DNA from: Galaxea fascicularis
Taxonomy: Eukaryota; Cnidaria; Anthozoa; Scleractinia; Euphylliidae
Reading direction: 5' to 3'
DNA: 64,000 nucleotides
Assembly: GCA_948470475.1 (NCBI GenBank)
Contig: OX419337.1
Span: 6,013,574-6,077,573 of the forward strand
The notes under the pieces are model-generated. The model was not told the DNA's origin. It saw only the letters and a program-made list of their open reading frames with translations, and did not search any database. The translations under genes were made by a program, and so were the position numbers. Shown piece by piece: positions 12,817 to 26,033 of this stretch (the stretch's first letter is position 1; every line of letters starts with the position of its first letter).

Positions 12817-13878
12817 CCTAGAAATCATGTGTAAATGCTTCCAAGAACTCCTACAACATGATTTCTATTCTTATTTGAGCTGTGTGCAAGATTTTAGCAA
12901 AGTTGAAATTTTGACCAAAACCCAAAGGGGGGACCACATGCTTTTGAGTCAAATTTTGAATTTGGCTTAAACTTTGCCTATTTCAAAAAGGAACCTAGAA
13001 ATCATGTGTAAATGCTTCCAAGAACTCCCACAACATGATTTCTATTCTTATTTGAGCTGTGTGCAAGATTTTAGCAAAGTTGAAATTTTGACCAAAACCC
13101 AAAGGGGGGACCACATGCTTTTGAGTCAAATTTTGAATTTGGCTTAAACTTTGCCTATTTCAAAAAGGAACCTAGAAATCAACTCTAAATGCATCCAAGC
13201 ACTCCCACAACATGATTTCTATTCTTATTTGAGCTGTGTGCAAGATTTTAGCAAAGTTGAAATTTTGACCAAAACCCAAAGGGGGGACCACATGCTTTTC
13301 AGTCAAATTTTGAATTTGGCTTAAACTTTGCCTATTTCAAAAAGGAACCTAGAAATCATGTGTAAATGCTTCCAAGAACTCCTACAACATGATTTCTATT
13401 CTTATTTGAGCTGTGTGCAAGATTTTAGCAAAGTTGAAATTTTGACCAAAACCCAAAGGGGGGACCACATGCTTTTGAGTCAAATTTTGAATTTGGCTTA
13501 AACTTTGCCTATTTCAAAAAGGAACCTAGAAATCATGTGTAAATGCTTCCAAGAACTCCCACAACATGATTTCTATTCTTATTTGAGCTGTGTGCAAGAT
13601 TTTAGCAAAGTTGAAATTTTGACCAAAACCCAAAGGGGGGACCACATGCTTTTGAGTCAAATTTTGAATTTGGCTTAAACTTTGCCTATTTCAAAAAGGA
13701 ACCTAGAAATCAACTCTAAATGCATCCAAGCACTCCCACAACATGATTTCTATTCTTATTTGAGCTGTGTGCAAGATTTTAGCAAAGTTGAAATTTTGAC
13801 CAAAACCCAAAGGGGGGACCACATGCTTTTCAGTCAAATTTTGAATTTGGCTTAAACTTTGCCTATTTCAAAAAGGAA
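12817..13878. repeat. Tandem duplication of a 531-bp trimer, apparently identical
   Basis: Units at 12817-13347 and 13348-13878 show no difference by eye. Each contains a unit with aactcctacaac, a plain unit, and a unit with the rare aactctaaatgcatccaagc (aactcta at 13181 and 13712) that ends cttttcagtc. Apparent identity over 531 bp marks this as one of the youngest duplications in the window. Confidence 0.85.
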
Positions 13879-16800
13879 CCTAGAAATCATGTCTAAATGC
13901 TTCCAAAAACTCCCACAACATGATTTCTATTCTTATTTGAGCTGTGTGCAAGATTTTAGCAAAGTTGAAATTTTGACCAAAACCCAAAGGGGGGACCACA
14001 TGCTTTTGAGTCAAATTTTGAATTTGGCTTAAACTTTGCCTATTTCAAAAAGGAACCTAGAAATCATGTGTAAATGCTTCCAAGAACTCCCACAACATGA
14101 TTTCTATTCTTATTTGAGCTGTGTGCAAGATTTTAGCAAAGTTGAAATTTTGACCAAAACCCAAAGGGGGGACCACATGCTTTTGAGTCAAATTTTGAAT
14201 TTGGCTTAAACTTTGCCTATTTCAAAAAGGAACCTAGAAATCATGTGTAAATGCTTCCAAGAACTCCCACAACATGATTTCTATTCTTATTTGAGCTGTG
14301 TGCAAGATTGTAGCAAAGTTGAAATTTTGACCAAAACCCAAAGGGGGGACCACATGCTTTTGAGTCAAATTTTGAATTTGGCTTAAACTTTGCCTATTTC
14401 AAAAAGGAACCTAGAAATCAAGTCTAAATGTATCCAAGAACTCCCACAACATGATTTCTATTCTTATTTGAGCTGTGTGCAAGATTTTAGCAAAGTTGAA
14501 ATTTTGACCAAAACCCAAAGGGGGGACCACATGCTTTTGAGTCAAATTTTGAATTTGGCTTAAACTTTGCCTATTTCAAAAAGGAACCTAGAAATCAAGT
14601 CTAAATGCATCCAAGAACTCCCACAACATGATTTCTATTCTTATTTGAGCTGTGTGCAAGATTTTAGCAAAGTTGAAATTTTGACCAAAACCCAAAGGGG
14701 GGACCACATGCTTTTGAGTCCAATTTTGAATTTGGCTTAAACTTTGCCTATTTCAAAAAGGAACCTAGAAATCATGTCTAAATGCTTCCAAGAAGTCCCA
14801 CAACATGATTTCTATTCTTCTTTGAGCTGTGTGCAAGATTTTAGCAAAGTTGAAATTTTGACCAAAACCCAAAGGGGGGACCACATGCTTTTGAGTCAAA
14901 TTTTGAATTTGGCTTAAACTTTGCCTATTTCAAAAAGGAACCTAGAAATCAAGTCTAAATGTATCCAAGAACTCCCACAACATGATTTCTATTCTTATTT
15001 GAGCTGTGTGCAAGATTTTAGCAAAGTTGAAATTTTGACCAAAACCCAAAGGGGGGACCACATGCTTTTGAGTCAAATTTTGAATTTGGCTTAAACTTTG
15101 CCTATTTCAAAAAGGAACCTAGAAATCAAGTCTAAATGTATCCAAGAACTCCCACAACATGATTTCTATTCTTATTTGAGCTGTGTGCAAGATTTTAGCA
15201 AAGTTGAAATTTTGACCAAAACCCAAAGGGGGGACCACATGCTTTTGAGTCAAATTTTGAATTTGGCTTAAACTTTGCCTATTTCAAAAAGGAACCTAGA
15301 AATCATGTCTAAATGCTTCCAAGAAGTCCCACAACATGATTTCTATTCTTATTTGAGCTGTGTGCAAGATTTTAGCAAAGTTGAAATTTTGACCAAAACC
15401 CAAAGGGGGGACCACATGCTTTTGAGTCAAATTTTGAATTTGGCTTAAACTTTGCCTATTTCAAAAAGGAACCTAGAAATCATGTTTAAATGCTTCCAAA
15501 AACTCCCACAACATGATTTCTATTCTTATTTGAGCTGTGTGCAAGATTTTAGCAAAGTTGAAATTTTGACCAAAACCCAAAGGGGGGACCACATGCTTTT
15601 GAGTCCAATTTTGAATTTGGCTTAAACTTTGCCTATTTCAAAAAGGAACCTAGAAATCATGTCTAAATGCTTCCAAGAACTCCCACAACATGATTTCTAT
15701 TCTTATTTAAGCAGTGTGCAAAATTTCAGCAAAGTTGAAATTTTGACCAAAACCCAAAGGGGGGACCACATGCTTTTGAGTCAAATTTTGAATTTGGCTT
15801 AAACTTTGCCTATTTCAAAAAGGAACCTAGAAATCATGTGTAAATGCTTCCAAGAACTCCCACAACATGATTTCTTTTCTTATTTGAGCTTTGTGCAAGA
15901 GTTTAGCAAAGTTGAAATTTTCACCAAAACCCAAAGGGGGGACCACATGCTTTTGAGTCAAATTTTGAATTTGGCTTAAACTTTGCCTATTTCAAAAAGG
16001 AACCTAGAAATCATGTGTAAATGTATCCAAGAACTCCCACAACATGATTTCTTTTCTTATTTGAGCAGTGTGCAAAATTTCAGCAAAGTTGAAATTTTGA
16101 CCAAAACCCAAAGGGGGGACCACATGCTTCTGAGTCAAATTTTGAATTTGGCTTAAACTTTGCCTATTTTAAAATGGAACCTAGAAATCATGTTTAAATG
16201 CTTCCAAAAACTCCCACAACATGATTTCTATTCTTATTTGAGCTGTGTGCAAGATTTTAGCAAAGTTGAAATTTTGACCAAAACCCAAAGGGGGGACCAC
16301 ATGCTTTTGAGTCAAATTTTGAATTTGGCTTAAACTTTGCTTATTTCAAAAAGGAACCTAGAAATCATGTGTAAATGCTTCCAAGAACTCCTACAACATG
16401 ATTTCTATTCTTATTTGAGCTGTGTGCAAGATTTTAGCAAAGTTGAAATTTTGACCAAAACCCAAAGGGGGGACCACATGCTTTTGAGTCAAATTTTGAA
16501 TTTGGCTTAAACTTTGCCTATTTCAAAAAGGAACCTAGAAATCAAGTCTAAATGTATCCAAGAACTCATACAACATGATTTCTATTCTTATTTGAGCTGT
16601 GTGCAAGATTTTAGCAAAGTTGAAATTTTGACCAAAACCCAAAGGGGGGACCACATGCTTTTGAGTCAAATTTTGAATTTGGCTTAAACTTTGCCTATTT
16701 CAAAAAGGAACCTAGAAATCAACTCTAAATGCATCCAAGAACTCCCACAACATGATTTCTATTCTTATTTGAGCTGTGTGCAAGATTTTAGCAAAGTTGA

Positions 16801-17039
16801 AATTTTGAGCAAAACCCAAAGGGGGGACCACATGCTTTTGAGTCCAATTTTGAATTTGGCTTAAACTTTGCCTATTTCAAAAAGGAACCTAGAAATCATG
16901 TGTAAATGTATCCAAGAACTCCCACAACATGATTTCTATTCTTATTTGAGCAGTGTGCAAAATTTCAGGAAAGTTGAAATTTTGACCAAAACCAAAAGGG
17001 GGGACCACATGCTTTTGAGTCAAATTTTGAATTTGGCTT

Positions 17040-17329
17040 CTCAAACTCATTAATAATTCATCAAGTTAAAACAAAGGAAATCATAAGCGTGAAGGAGGTT
17101 TTGATACCCGGTCTTAATTAGCATAGATTTTGACGATTTTACTTCTCCGTTTACTCCTTGGTTTTTGTTTCGATTGAGAAGATATATCAAACACTCGAGA
17201 CAGTGTTTCATCGGATATCCAAACACCTCGAATTTCGTCAAAAATACTCCGCTGCGCGTCGTATTTTCAACTCTCTTCTCGGTGTTTTGATATCCCGATG
17301 AAACACTGTCGCTCGTGTTTGATATATTA
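17040..17329 (+). mobile_element. Foldback (MITE-like) insertion, copy 2
   Basis: This 290-bp copy has the same orientation and monomer position as copy 1, with CTT at 17037-17039 and 17330-17332. It looks like the intact form: it has the tttcgatt C missing from copy 1 and the full A-run missing from copy 3. The downstream monomer has a private aaaggaccctag change. The preceding unit has ggaaag and accaaaagg as in the other copies. Confidence 0.85.
17182..17327. repeat. Inverted repeat of foldback copy 2
   Basis: The arms lie at 17182-17227 and 17281-17327 and have the same sequence as in copy 1, so pairing is equally good. The spacer holds the inner aaaatac/gtatttt stem and the GC-rich cgctgcgcg loop, which is the most GC-rich spot in an otherwise AT-rich window. 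Confidence 0.9.
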
Positions 17330-17534
17330 CTTAAACTTTGCCTATTTAAAAAAGGACCCTAGAAATCATGTCTAAATGTATCCAAGAACTCCCACAACAT
17401 GATTTCTATTCTTATTTGAGCTGTGTGCAAGATTTTAGCAAAGTTGAAATTTTGACCAAAACCCAAAGGGGGGACCACATGCTTTTGAGTCAAATTTTGA
17501 ATTTGGCTTAAACTTTGCCTATTTCAAAAAGGAA

Positions 17535-19128
17535 CCTAGAAATCATGTGTAAATGCTTCCAAGAACTCCCACAACATGATTTCTTTTCTTATTTGAGCAG
17601 TGTGCAAAATTTCAGCAAAGTTGAAATTTTGACCAAAACCCATAGGGGGGACCACATGCTTTTGAGTCAAATTTTGAATTTGGCTTAAACTTTGCCTATT
17701 TCAAAAAGGAACCTAGAAATCATGTTTAAATGCTTCCAAGAACTCCCACAACATGATTTCTATTTTTATTTTAGCTGTGTGCAAGATTTTAGCAAAGTTG
17801 AAATTTTGACCAAAACCCAAAGGGGGGACCACATGCTTTTGAGTCAAATTTTGAATTTGGCTTAAACTTTGCCTATTTCAAAAAGGAACCTAGAAATCAT
17901 GTGTAAATGCTTCCAAGAACTCCCACAACATGATTTCTATTCTTATTTGAGCTGTGTGCAAGATTTTAGCAAAGTTGAAATTTTGACCAAAACCCAAAGG
18001 GGGGACCACATGCTTTTGAGTCAAATTTTGAATTTGGCTTAAACTTTGCCTATTTCAAAAAGGAACCCCTAGAAATCATGTGTAAATGCTTCTAAAAACT
18101 CCCACAACATGATTTCTATTCTTATTTGAGCTGTGTGCAAGATTTTAGCAAAGTTGAAATTTTGACCAAAACCCAAAGGGGGGACCACATGCTTTTAAGT
18201 CAAATTTTGAATTTGGCTTAAACTTTGCCTATTTTAAAATGGAACCTAGAAATCATGTTTAAATGCTTCCAAAAACTCCCACAACATGATTTCTATTCTT
18301 ATTTGAGCTGTGTGCAAGATTTTAGCAAAGTTGAAATTTGGACCAAAACCCAAAGGGGGGACCACATGCTTTTGAGTAGAATTTTGAATTTGGCTTAAAC
18401 TTTGCCTATTTCAAAAAGGAACCGAGAAATCATGTGTAAATGCTTCCAAGAACTCCCACAACATGATTTCTATTCTTATTTGAGCTGTGTGCAAGATTGT
18501 AGCAAAGTTGAAATTTTGACCAAAACCCAAAGGGGGGACCACATGCTTTTGAGTCAAATTTTGAATTTGGCTTAAACTTTGCCTATTTCAAAAAGGAACC
18601 TAGAAATCATGTGTAAATGCTTCCAAGAACTCCCACAACATGATTTCTATTCTTATTTGAGCTGTGTGCAAGATTTTAGCAAAGTTGAAATTTTCACCAA
18701 ACCCAAAGGGGGGACCACATGCTTTTAGTCCAATTTTGAATTTGGCTTAAACTTTGCCTATTTCAAAAAGGAACCTAGAAATCATGTGTAAATGCTTCCA
18801 AGAACTCCCATAACATGATTTCTATTCTTATTTGAGCAGTGTGCAAAATTTCAGCAAAGTTGAAATTTTGACAACAACCCAAAGGGGGGACCACATGCTT
18901 TTGAGTCAAATTTTGAATTTGGCTTAAACTTTGCCTATTTCAAAATGGAACCTAGAAATCATGTTTAAATGCTTCCAAAAACTCCCACAACATGATTTCT
19001 ATTCTTATTTGAGCTGTGTGCAAGATTTTAGCAAAGTTGAAATTTTGACCAAAACCCAAAAGGGGGGACCACATGCTTTTGAGTCAAATTTTGAATTTGG
19101 CTTAAACTTTGCCTATTTCAAAAAGGAA
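17535..19128. repeat. 9-monomer higher-order unit, copy B
   Basis: It has the same marker order as copy A, with ggaacccctag placing cta at 18069, the same 534-bp offset from the unit start. Private differences include aaccgagaaatc (about 18421), loss of one base in gcttttagtcc (about 18721), and an extra A in aacccaaaaggg (about 19055). That extra A shifts a frame and produces a spurious 71-codon reading frame at 18931-19146. Confidence 0.85.
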
Positions 19129-21252
19129 CCTAGAAATCATGTCTAAATGCTTCCAAGAACTCCCACAACATGATTTCTATTCTTATTTGAGCTGTGTGCA
19201 AGATTTTAGCAAAGTTGAAATTTTGACCAAAACCCAAAGGGGGGACCACATGCTTTTGAGTCAAATTTTGAATTTGGCTTAAACTTTGCCTATTTCAAAA
19301 AGGAACCTAGAAATCATGTGTAAATGCTTCCAAGAACTCCCACAACATGATTTCTATTCTTATTTGAGCTGTGTGCAAGATTTTAGCAAAGTTGAAATTT
19401 TGACCAAAACCCAAAGGGGGGACCACATGCATTTCAGTCAAATTTTGAATTTGGCTTAAACTTTGCCTATTTCAAAAAGGAACCTAGAAATCATGTGTAA
19501 ATGCTTCCAAAAACTCCCACAACATGATTTCTATTCTTATTTGAGCTGTGTGCAAGATTTTAGCAAAGTTGAAATTTTCACCAAAACCCAAAGGGGGGAC
19601 CACATGCTTTTGAGTCAAATTTTGAATTTGGCTTAAACTTTGCCTATTTCAAAATGGAACCTAGAAATCATGTTTAAATGCTTCCAAAAACTCCCACAAC
19701 ATGATTTCTATTCTTATTTGAGCTGTGTGCAAGATTTTAGCAAAGTTGAAATTTTGACCAAAACCCAAAGGGGGGACCACATGCTTTTGAGTCAAATTTT
19801 GAATTTGGCTTAAACTTTGCCTATTTCAAAAAGGAACCTAGAAATCATGTGTAAATGCTTCCAAGAACTCCCACAACATGATTTCTATTCTTATTTGAGC
19901 TGTGTGCAAGATTTTAGCAAAGTTGAAATTTTGACCAAAACCCAAAGGGGGGACCACATGCTTTTGAGTCAAATTTTGAATTTGGCTTAAACTTTGCCTA
20001 TTTCAAAAAGGAACCTAGAAATCATGTGTAAATGCTTCCAAGAACTCCCACAACATGATTTCTATTCTTATTTGAGCTGTGTGCAAGATTGTAGCAAAGT
20101 TGAAATTTCGACCAAAACCCAAAGGGGGGACCACATGCTTTTGAGTCCAATTTTGAATTTGGCTTAAACTTTGCCTATTTCAAAAAGGAACCTAGAAATC
20201 ATGTCTAAATGTATCCAAGAACTCCCACAACATGATTTCTATTCTTATTTGAGCTGTGTGCAAGATTTTAGCAAAGTTGAAATTTTGACCAAAACCCAAA
20301 GGGGGGACCACATGCTTTTGAGTCAAATTTTGAATTTGGCTTAAACTTTGCCTATTTCAAAAAGGAACCTAGAAATCAAGTCTAAATGCATCCAAGAACT
20401 CCCACAACATGATTTCTATTCTTATTTGAGGTGTGTGCAAGATTTTAGCAAAGTTGAAATTTTGACCAAAACCCAAAGGGGGGACCACATGCTTTTGAGT
20501 CAAATTTTGAATTTGGCTTAAACTTTGCCTATTTAAAAAAGGAACCTAGAAATCAAGTCTAAATGTATCCAAGAACTCCCACAACATAATTTCTATTCTT
20601 ATTTGAGCTGTGTGCAAGATTTTAGCAAAGTTGAAATTTTGACCAAAACCCAAAGGGGGGACCACATGCTTTTGAGTCAAATTTTGAATTTGGCTTAAAC
20701 TTTGCCTATTTCAAAAAGGAACCTAGAAATCAAGTCTAAATGTATCCAAGAACTCCCACAACATGATTTCTATTCTTATTTGAGCTGTGTGCAAGATTTT
20801 AGCAAAGTTGAAATTTTGACCAAAACCCAAAGGGGGGACCACATGCTTTTGAGTCAAATTTTGAATTTGGCTTAAACTTTGCCTATTTCAAAAAGGAACC
20901 TAGAAATCATGTCTAAATGCTTCCAAGAAGTCCCACAACATGATTTCTATTCTTATTTGAGCTGTGTGCAAGATTTTAGCAAAGTTGAAATTTTGACCAA
21001 AACCCAAAGGGGGGACCACATGCTTTTGAGTCAAATTTTGAATTTGGCTTAAACTTTGCCTATTTCAAAAAGGAACCTAGAAATCATGTGTAAATGCTTC
21101 CAAAAACTCCCACAACATGATTTCTATTCTTATTTGAGCTGTGTGCAAGATTTTAGCAAAGTTGAAATTTTGACCAAAACCCAAAGGGGGGACCACATGC
21201 TTTTGAGTCAAATTTTGAATTTGGCTTAAACTTTGCCTATTTCAAAAAGGAA

Positions 21253-24200
21253 CCTAGAAATCATGTCTAAATGCTTCCACGAACTCCCACAACATGATTT
21301 CTATTCTTATTTGAGCTGTGTGCAAGATTTTAGCAAAGTTGAAATTTTGACCAAAACCCAAAGGGGGGACCACATGCTTTTGAGTCCAATTTTGAATTTG
21401 GCTTAAACTTTGCCTATTTCAAAAAGGAACCCTAGAAATCATGTGTAAATGCTTCCAAAAACTCCCACAACATGATTTCTATTCTTATTTGAGCTGTGTG
21501 CAAGATTTTAGCAAAGTTGAAATTTTGACCAAAACCCAAAGGGGGGACCACATGCTTTTGAGTCAAATTTTGAATTTGGCTTAAACTTTGCCTATTTCAA
21601 AAAGGAACCTAGAAATCATGTTTAAATGCTTCCAAAAACTCCCACAACATGATTTCTATTCTTATTTGGGCTGTGTGCAAGATTTTAGCAAAGTTGAAAT
21701 TTTGACCAAAACCCAAAGGGGGGACCACATGCTTTTGAGTCCAATTTTGAATTTGGCTTAAACTTTGCCTATTTCAAAAAGGAACCTAGAAATGATGTTT
21801 AAATGCTTCCAAGAACTCCCACAACATGATTTCTTTTCTTATTTGAGCTGTGTGCAAGATTTTAGCAAAGTTGAAATTTTGACCAAAACCCAAAGGGGGG
21901 ACCACATGCTTTTGAGTCAAATTTTGAATTTGGCTTAAACTTTGCCTATTTCAAAAAGGAACCTAGAAATCATGTTTAAATGCTTCCAAAAACTCCCACA
22001 ACATGATTTCTATTCTTATTTGAGCTGTGTGCAAGATTTTAGCAAAGTTGAAATTTTGACCAAAACCCAAAGGGGGGACCACATGCTTTTGAGTCAAATT
22101 TTGAATTTGGCTTAAACTTTGCCTATTTCAAAAAGGAACCTAGAAATCATGTTTAAATGCTTCCAAAAACTCCCACAACATGATTTCTATTCTTATTTGA
22201 GCTGTGTGCAAGATTTTAGCAAAGTTGAAATTTTGACCAAAACCCAAAGGGGGGACCACATGCTTTTGAGTCCAATTTTGAATTTGGCTTAAACTTTGCC
22301 TATTTCAAAAAGGAACCTAGAAATCATGTCTAAATGCTTCCAAGAACTCCCACAACATGATTTCTATTCTTATTTAAGCAGTGTGCAAAATTTCAGCAAA
22401 GTTGAAATTTTGACCAAAACCCAAAGGGGGGACCACATGCTTTTGAGTCCAATTTTGAATTTGGCTTAAACTTTGCCTATTTCAAAAAGGAACCTAGAAA
22501 TCATGTTTAAATGCTTCCAAGAACTCCCACAACATGATTTCTATTCTTATTTGAGCTGTGTGCAAGAGTTTAGCAAAGTTGAAATTTTCACCAAAACCCA
22601 AACGGGGGACCACATGCTTTTGAGTCAAATTTTGAATTTGGCTTAAACTTTGCCTATTTCAAAAAGGAACCTAGAAATCATGTGTAAATGTATCCAAGAA
22701 CTCCCACAACATGATTTCTTTTCTTATTTGAGCAGTGTGCAAAATTTCAGGAAAGTTGAAATTTTGACCAAAACCCAAAGGGGGGACCACATGCTTCTGA
22801 GTCAAATTTTGAATTTGGCTTAAACTTTGCCTATTTTAAAATGGAACCTAGAAATCATGTTTAAATGCTTCCAAAAACTCCCACAACATGATTTCTATTC
22901 TTATTTGAGCTGTGTGCAAGATTTTAGCAAAGTTGAAATTTTGACCAAAACCCAAAGGGGGGACCACATGCTTTTGAGTCAAATTTTGAATTTGGCTTAA
23001 ACTTTGCCTATTTCAAAAAGGAACCTAGAAATCATGTGTAAATGCTTCCAAGAACTCCCACAACATGATTTCTATTCTTATTTGAGCTGTGTGCAAGATT
23101 TTAGCAAAGTTGAAATTTTGACCAAAACCCAAAGGGGGGACCACATGCTTTTGAGTCCAATTTTGAATTTGGCTTAAACTTTGCCTATTTCAAAAAGGAA
23201 CCTAGAAATCAAGTCTAAATGTATCCAAAAACTCCCACAACATGATTTCTATTCTTATTTGAGCTGTGTGCAAGATTTTAGCAAAGTTGAAATTTTGACC
23301 AAAACCCAAAGGGGGGACCACATGCTTTTGAGTCAAATTTTGAATTTGGCTTAAACTTTGCCTATTTCAAAAAGGAACCTAGAAATCATGTCTAAATGCT
23401 TCCACGAACTCCCACAACATGATTTCTATTCTTATTTGAGCTGTGTGCAAGATTTTAGCAAAGTTGAAATTTTGACCAAAACCCAAAGGGGGGACCACAT
23501 GCTTTTGAGTCCAATTTTGAATTTGGCTTAAACTTTGCCTATTTCAAAAAGGAACCCTAGAAATCATGTGTAAATGCTTCCAAAAACTCCCACAACATGA
23601 TTTCTATTCTTATTTGAGCTGTGTGCAAGATTTTAGCAAAGTTGAAATTTTGACCAAAACCCAAAGGGGGGACCACATGCTTTTGAGTCAAATTTTGAAT
23701 TTGGCTTAAACTTTGCCTATTTCAAAAAGGAACCTAGAAATCATGTTTAAATGCTTCCAAAAACTCCCACAACATGATTTCTATTCTTATTTGAGCTGTG
23801 TGCAAGATTTTAGCAAAGTTGAAATTTTGCCCAAAACCCAAAGGGGGGACCACATGCTTTTGAGTCAAATTTTGAATTTGGCTTAAACTTTGCCTATTTC
23901 AAAAAGGAACCTAGAAATGATGTTTAAATGCTTCCAAGAACTCCCACAACATGATTTCTTTTCTTATTTGAGCTGTGTGCAAGATTTTAGCAAAGTTGAA
24001 ATTTTGACCAAAACCCAAAGGGGGGACCACATGCTTTTGAGTCAAATTTTGAATTTGGCTTAAACTTTGCCTATTTCAAAAAGGAACCTAGAAATCATGT
24101 TTAAATGCTTCCAAAAACTCCCACAACATGATTTCTATTCTTATTTGAGCTGTGTGCAAGATTTTAGCAAAGTTGAAATTTTGACCAAAACCCAAAGGGG

Positions 24201-26033
24201 GGACCACATGCTTTTGAGTCAAATTTTGAATTTGGCTTAAACTTTGCCTATTTCAAAAAGGAACCTAGAAATCATGTCTAAATGCTTCCACGAACTCCCA
24301 CAACATGATTTCTATTCTTATTTGAGCTGTGTGCAAGATTTTAGCAAAGTTGAAATTTTGACCAAAACCCAAAGGGGGGACCACATGCTTTTGAGTCCAA
24401 TTTTGAATTTGGCTTAAACTTTGCCTATTTCAAAAAGGAACCCTAGAAATCATGTGTAAATGCTTCCAAAAACTCCCACAACATGATTTCTATTCTTATT
24501 TGAGCTGTGTGCAAGATTTTAGCAAAGTTGAAATTTTGACCAAAACCCAAAGGGGGGACCACATGCTTTTGAGTCAAATTTTGAATTTGGCTTAAACTTT
24601 GCCTATTTCAAAAAGGAACCTAGAAATCATGTTTAAATGCTTCCAAAAACTCCCACAACATGATTTCTATTCTTATTTGAGCTGTGTGCAAGATTTTAGC
24701 AAAGTTGAAATTTTGACCAAAACCCAAAGGGGGGACCACATGCTTTTGAGTCCAATTTTGAATTTGGCTTAAACTTTGCCTATTTCAAAAAGGAACCTAG
24801 AAATCATGTCTAAATGCTTCCAAGAACTCCCACAACATGATTTCTATTCTTATTTAAGCAGTGTGCAAAATTTCAGCAAAGTTGAAATTTTGACCAAAAC
24901 CCAAAGGGGGGACCACATGCTTTTGAGTCAAATTTTGAATTTGGCTTAAACTTTGCCTATTTCAAAAAGGAACCTAGAAATCATGTTTAAATGCTTCCAA
25001 GAACTCCCACAACATGATTTCTATTCTTATTTGAGCTGTGTGCAAGAGTTTAGCAAAGTTGAAATTTTCACCAAAACCCAAAGGGGGGACCACATGCTTT
25101 TGAGTCAAATTTTGAATTTGGCTTAAACTTTGCCTATTTCAAAAAGGAACCTAGAAATCATGTGTAAATGTATCCAAGAACTCCCACAACATGATTTCTT
25201 TTCTTATTTGAGCAGTGTGCAAAATTTCAGGAAAGTTGAAATTTTGAGCAAAACCCAGAGGGGGGACCACATGCTTCTGAGTCAAATTTTGAATTTGGCT
25301 TAAACTTTGCCAATTTAAAATGGAACCTAGAAATCATGTTTAAATGCTTCCAAAAACTCCCACAACATGATTTCTATTCTTATTTGAGCTGTGTGCAAGA
25401 TTTTAGGAAAGTTGAAATTTTGACCAAAACCCAAAGGGGGGACCACATGCTTTTGAGTCAAATTTTGAATTTGGCTTAAACTTTGCCTATTTCAAAAAGG
25501 AACCTAGAAATCATGTGTAAATGCTTCCAAGAACTCCCACAACATGATTTCTATTCTTATTTGAGCTGTGTGCAAGATTTTAGCAAAGTTGAAATTTTGA
25601 CCAAAACCCAAAGGGGGGACCACATGCTTTTGAGTCAAATTTTGAATTTGGCTTAAACTTTGCCTATTTCAAAAAGGAACCTAGAAATCAAGTCTAAATG
25701 TATCCAAGAACTCCCACAACATGATTTCTATTCTTATTTGAGCTGTGTGCAAGATTTTAGCAAAGTTGAAATTTTGACCAAAACCCAAAGGGGGGACCAC
25801 ATGCTTTTGAGTCAAATTTTGAATTTGGCTTAAACTTTGCCTATTTCAAAAAGGAACCTAGAAATCATGTCTAAATGCTTCCACGAACTCCCACAACATG
25901 ATTTCTATTCTTATTTGAGCTGTGTGCAAGATTTTAGCAAAGTTGAAATTTTGACCAAAACCCAAAGGGGGGACCACATGCTTTTGAGTCCAATTTTGAA
26001 TTTGGCTTAAACTTTGCCTATTTCAAAAAGGAA
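21253..26033. repeat. Ladder of partly overlapping higher-order blocks (12-, 5- and 9-monomer steps)
   Basis: Units with gtctaaatgcttccacgaac start at 21253, 23378, 24264 and 25857. Each is followed by a gagtccaat ending and a 178-bp ggaaccctag unit, then by aaaaact units. The blocks share their beginnings but have different lengths, as expected when unequal exchange joins the same module at different downstream points. Confidence 0.7.

Larger units (their letters stand above)
1992..17039. repeat. Satellite array, segment 2 (about 85 monomers)
   Basis: This 15,048-bp block equals 85 x 177 plus the 3-bp flank duplication, so its small indels balance out. It starts with a monomer carrying the rare cctatttaaaaaagg variant next to the insertion and ends with the ggaaag monomer before copy 2. 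It includes a 9-monomer higher-order unit at 2197, a gacaacaaccc-marked series at 3533, 4595, 5479 and 6364, and the tttaagcag cassette at 8095, 10219 and 15706 (spacings exactly 12 and 31 monomers). No gene is present. Confidence 0.97.

Noticed and set aside
17050..17241. 63-codon minus-strand frames inside the foldback copies (also 27082-27273 and 30028-30219)
   Set aside because: They are chance frames across the element's unique part and left arm, disrupted in copy 1 by a 1-bp deletion and with no recognisable domain.
18931..19146. 71-codon plus-strand frame in satellite
   Set aside because: It is caused by one extra A in this monomer, which bypasses the usual stop; pure satellite sequence.
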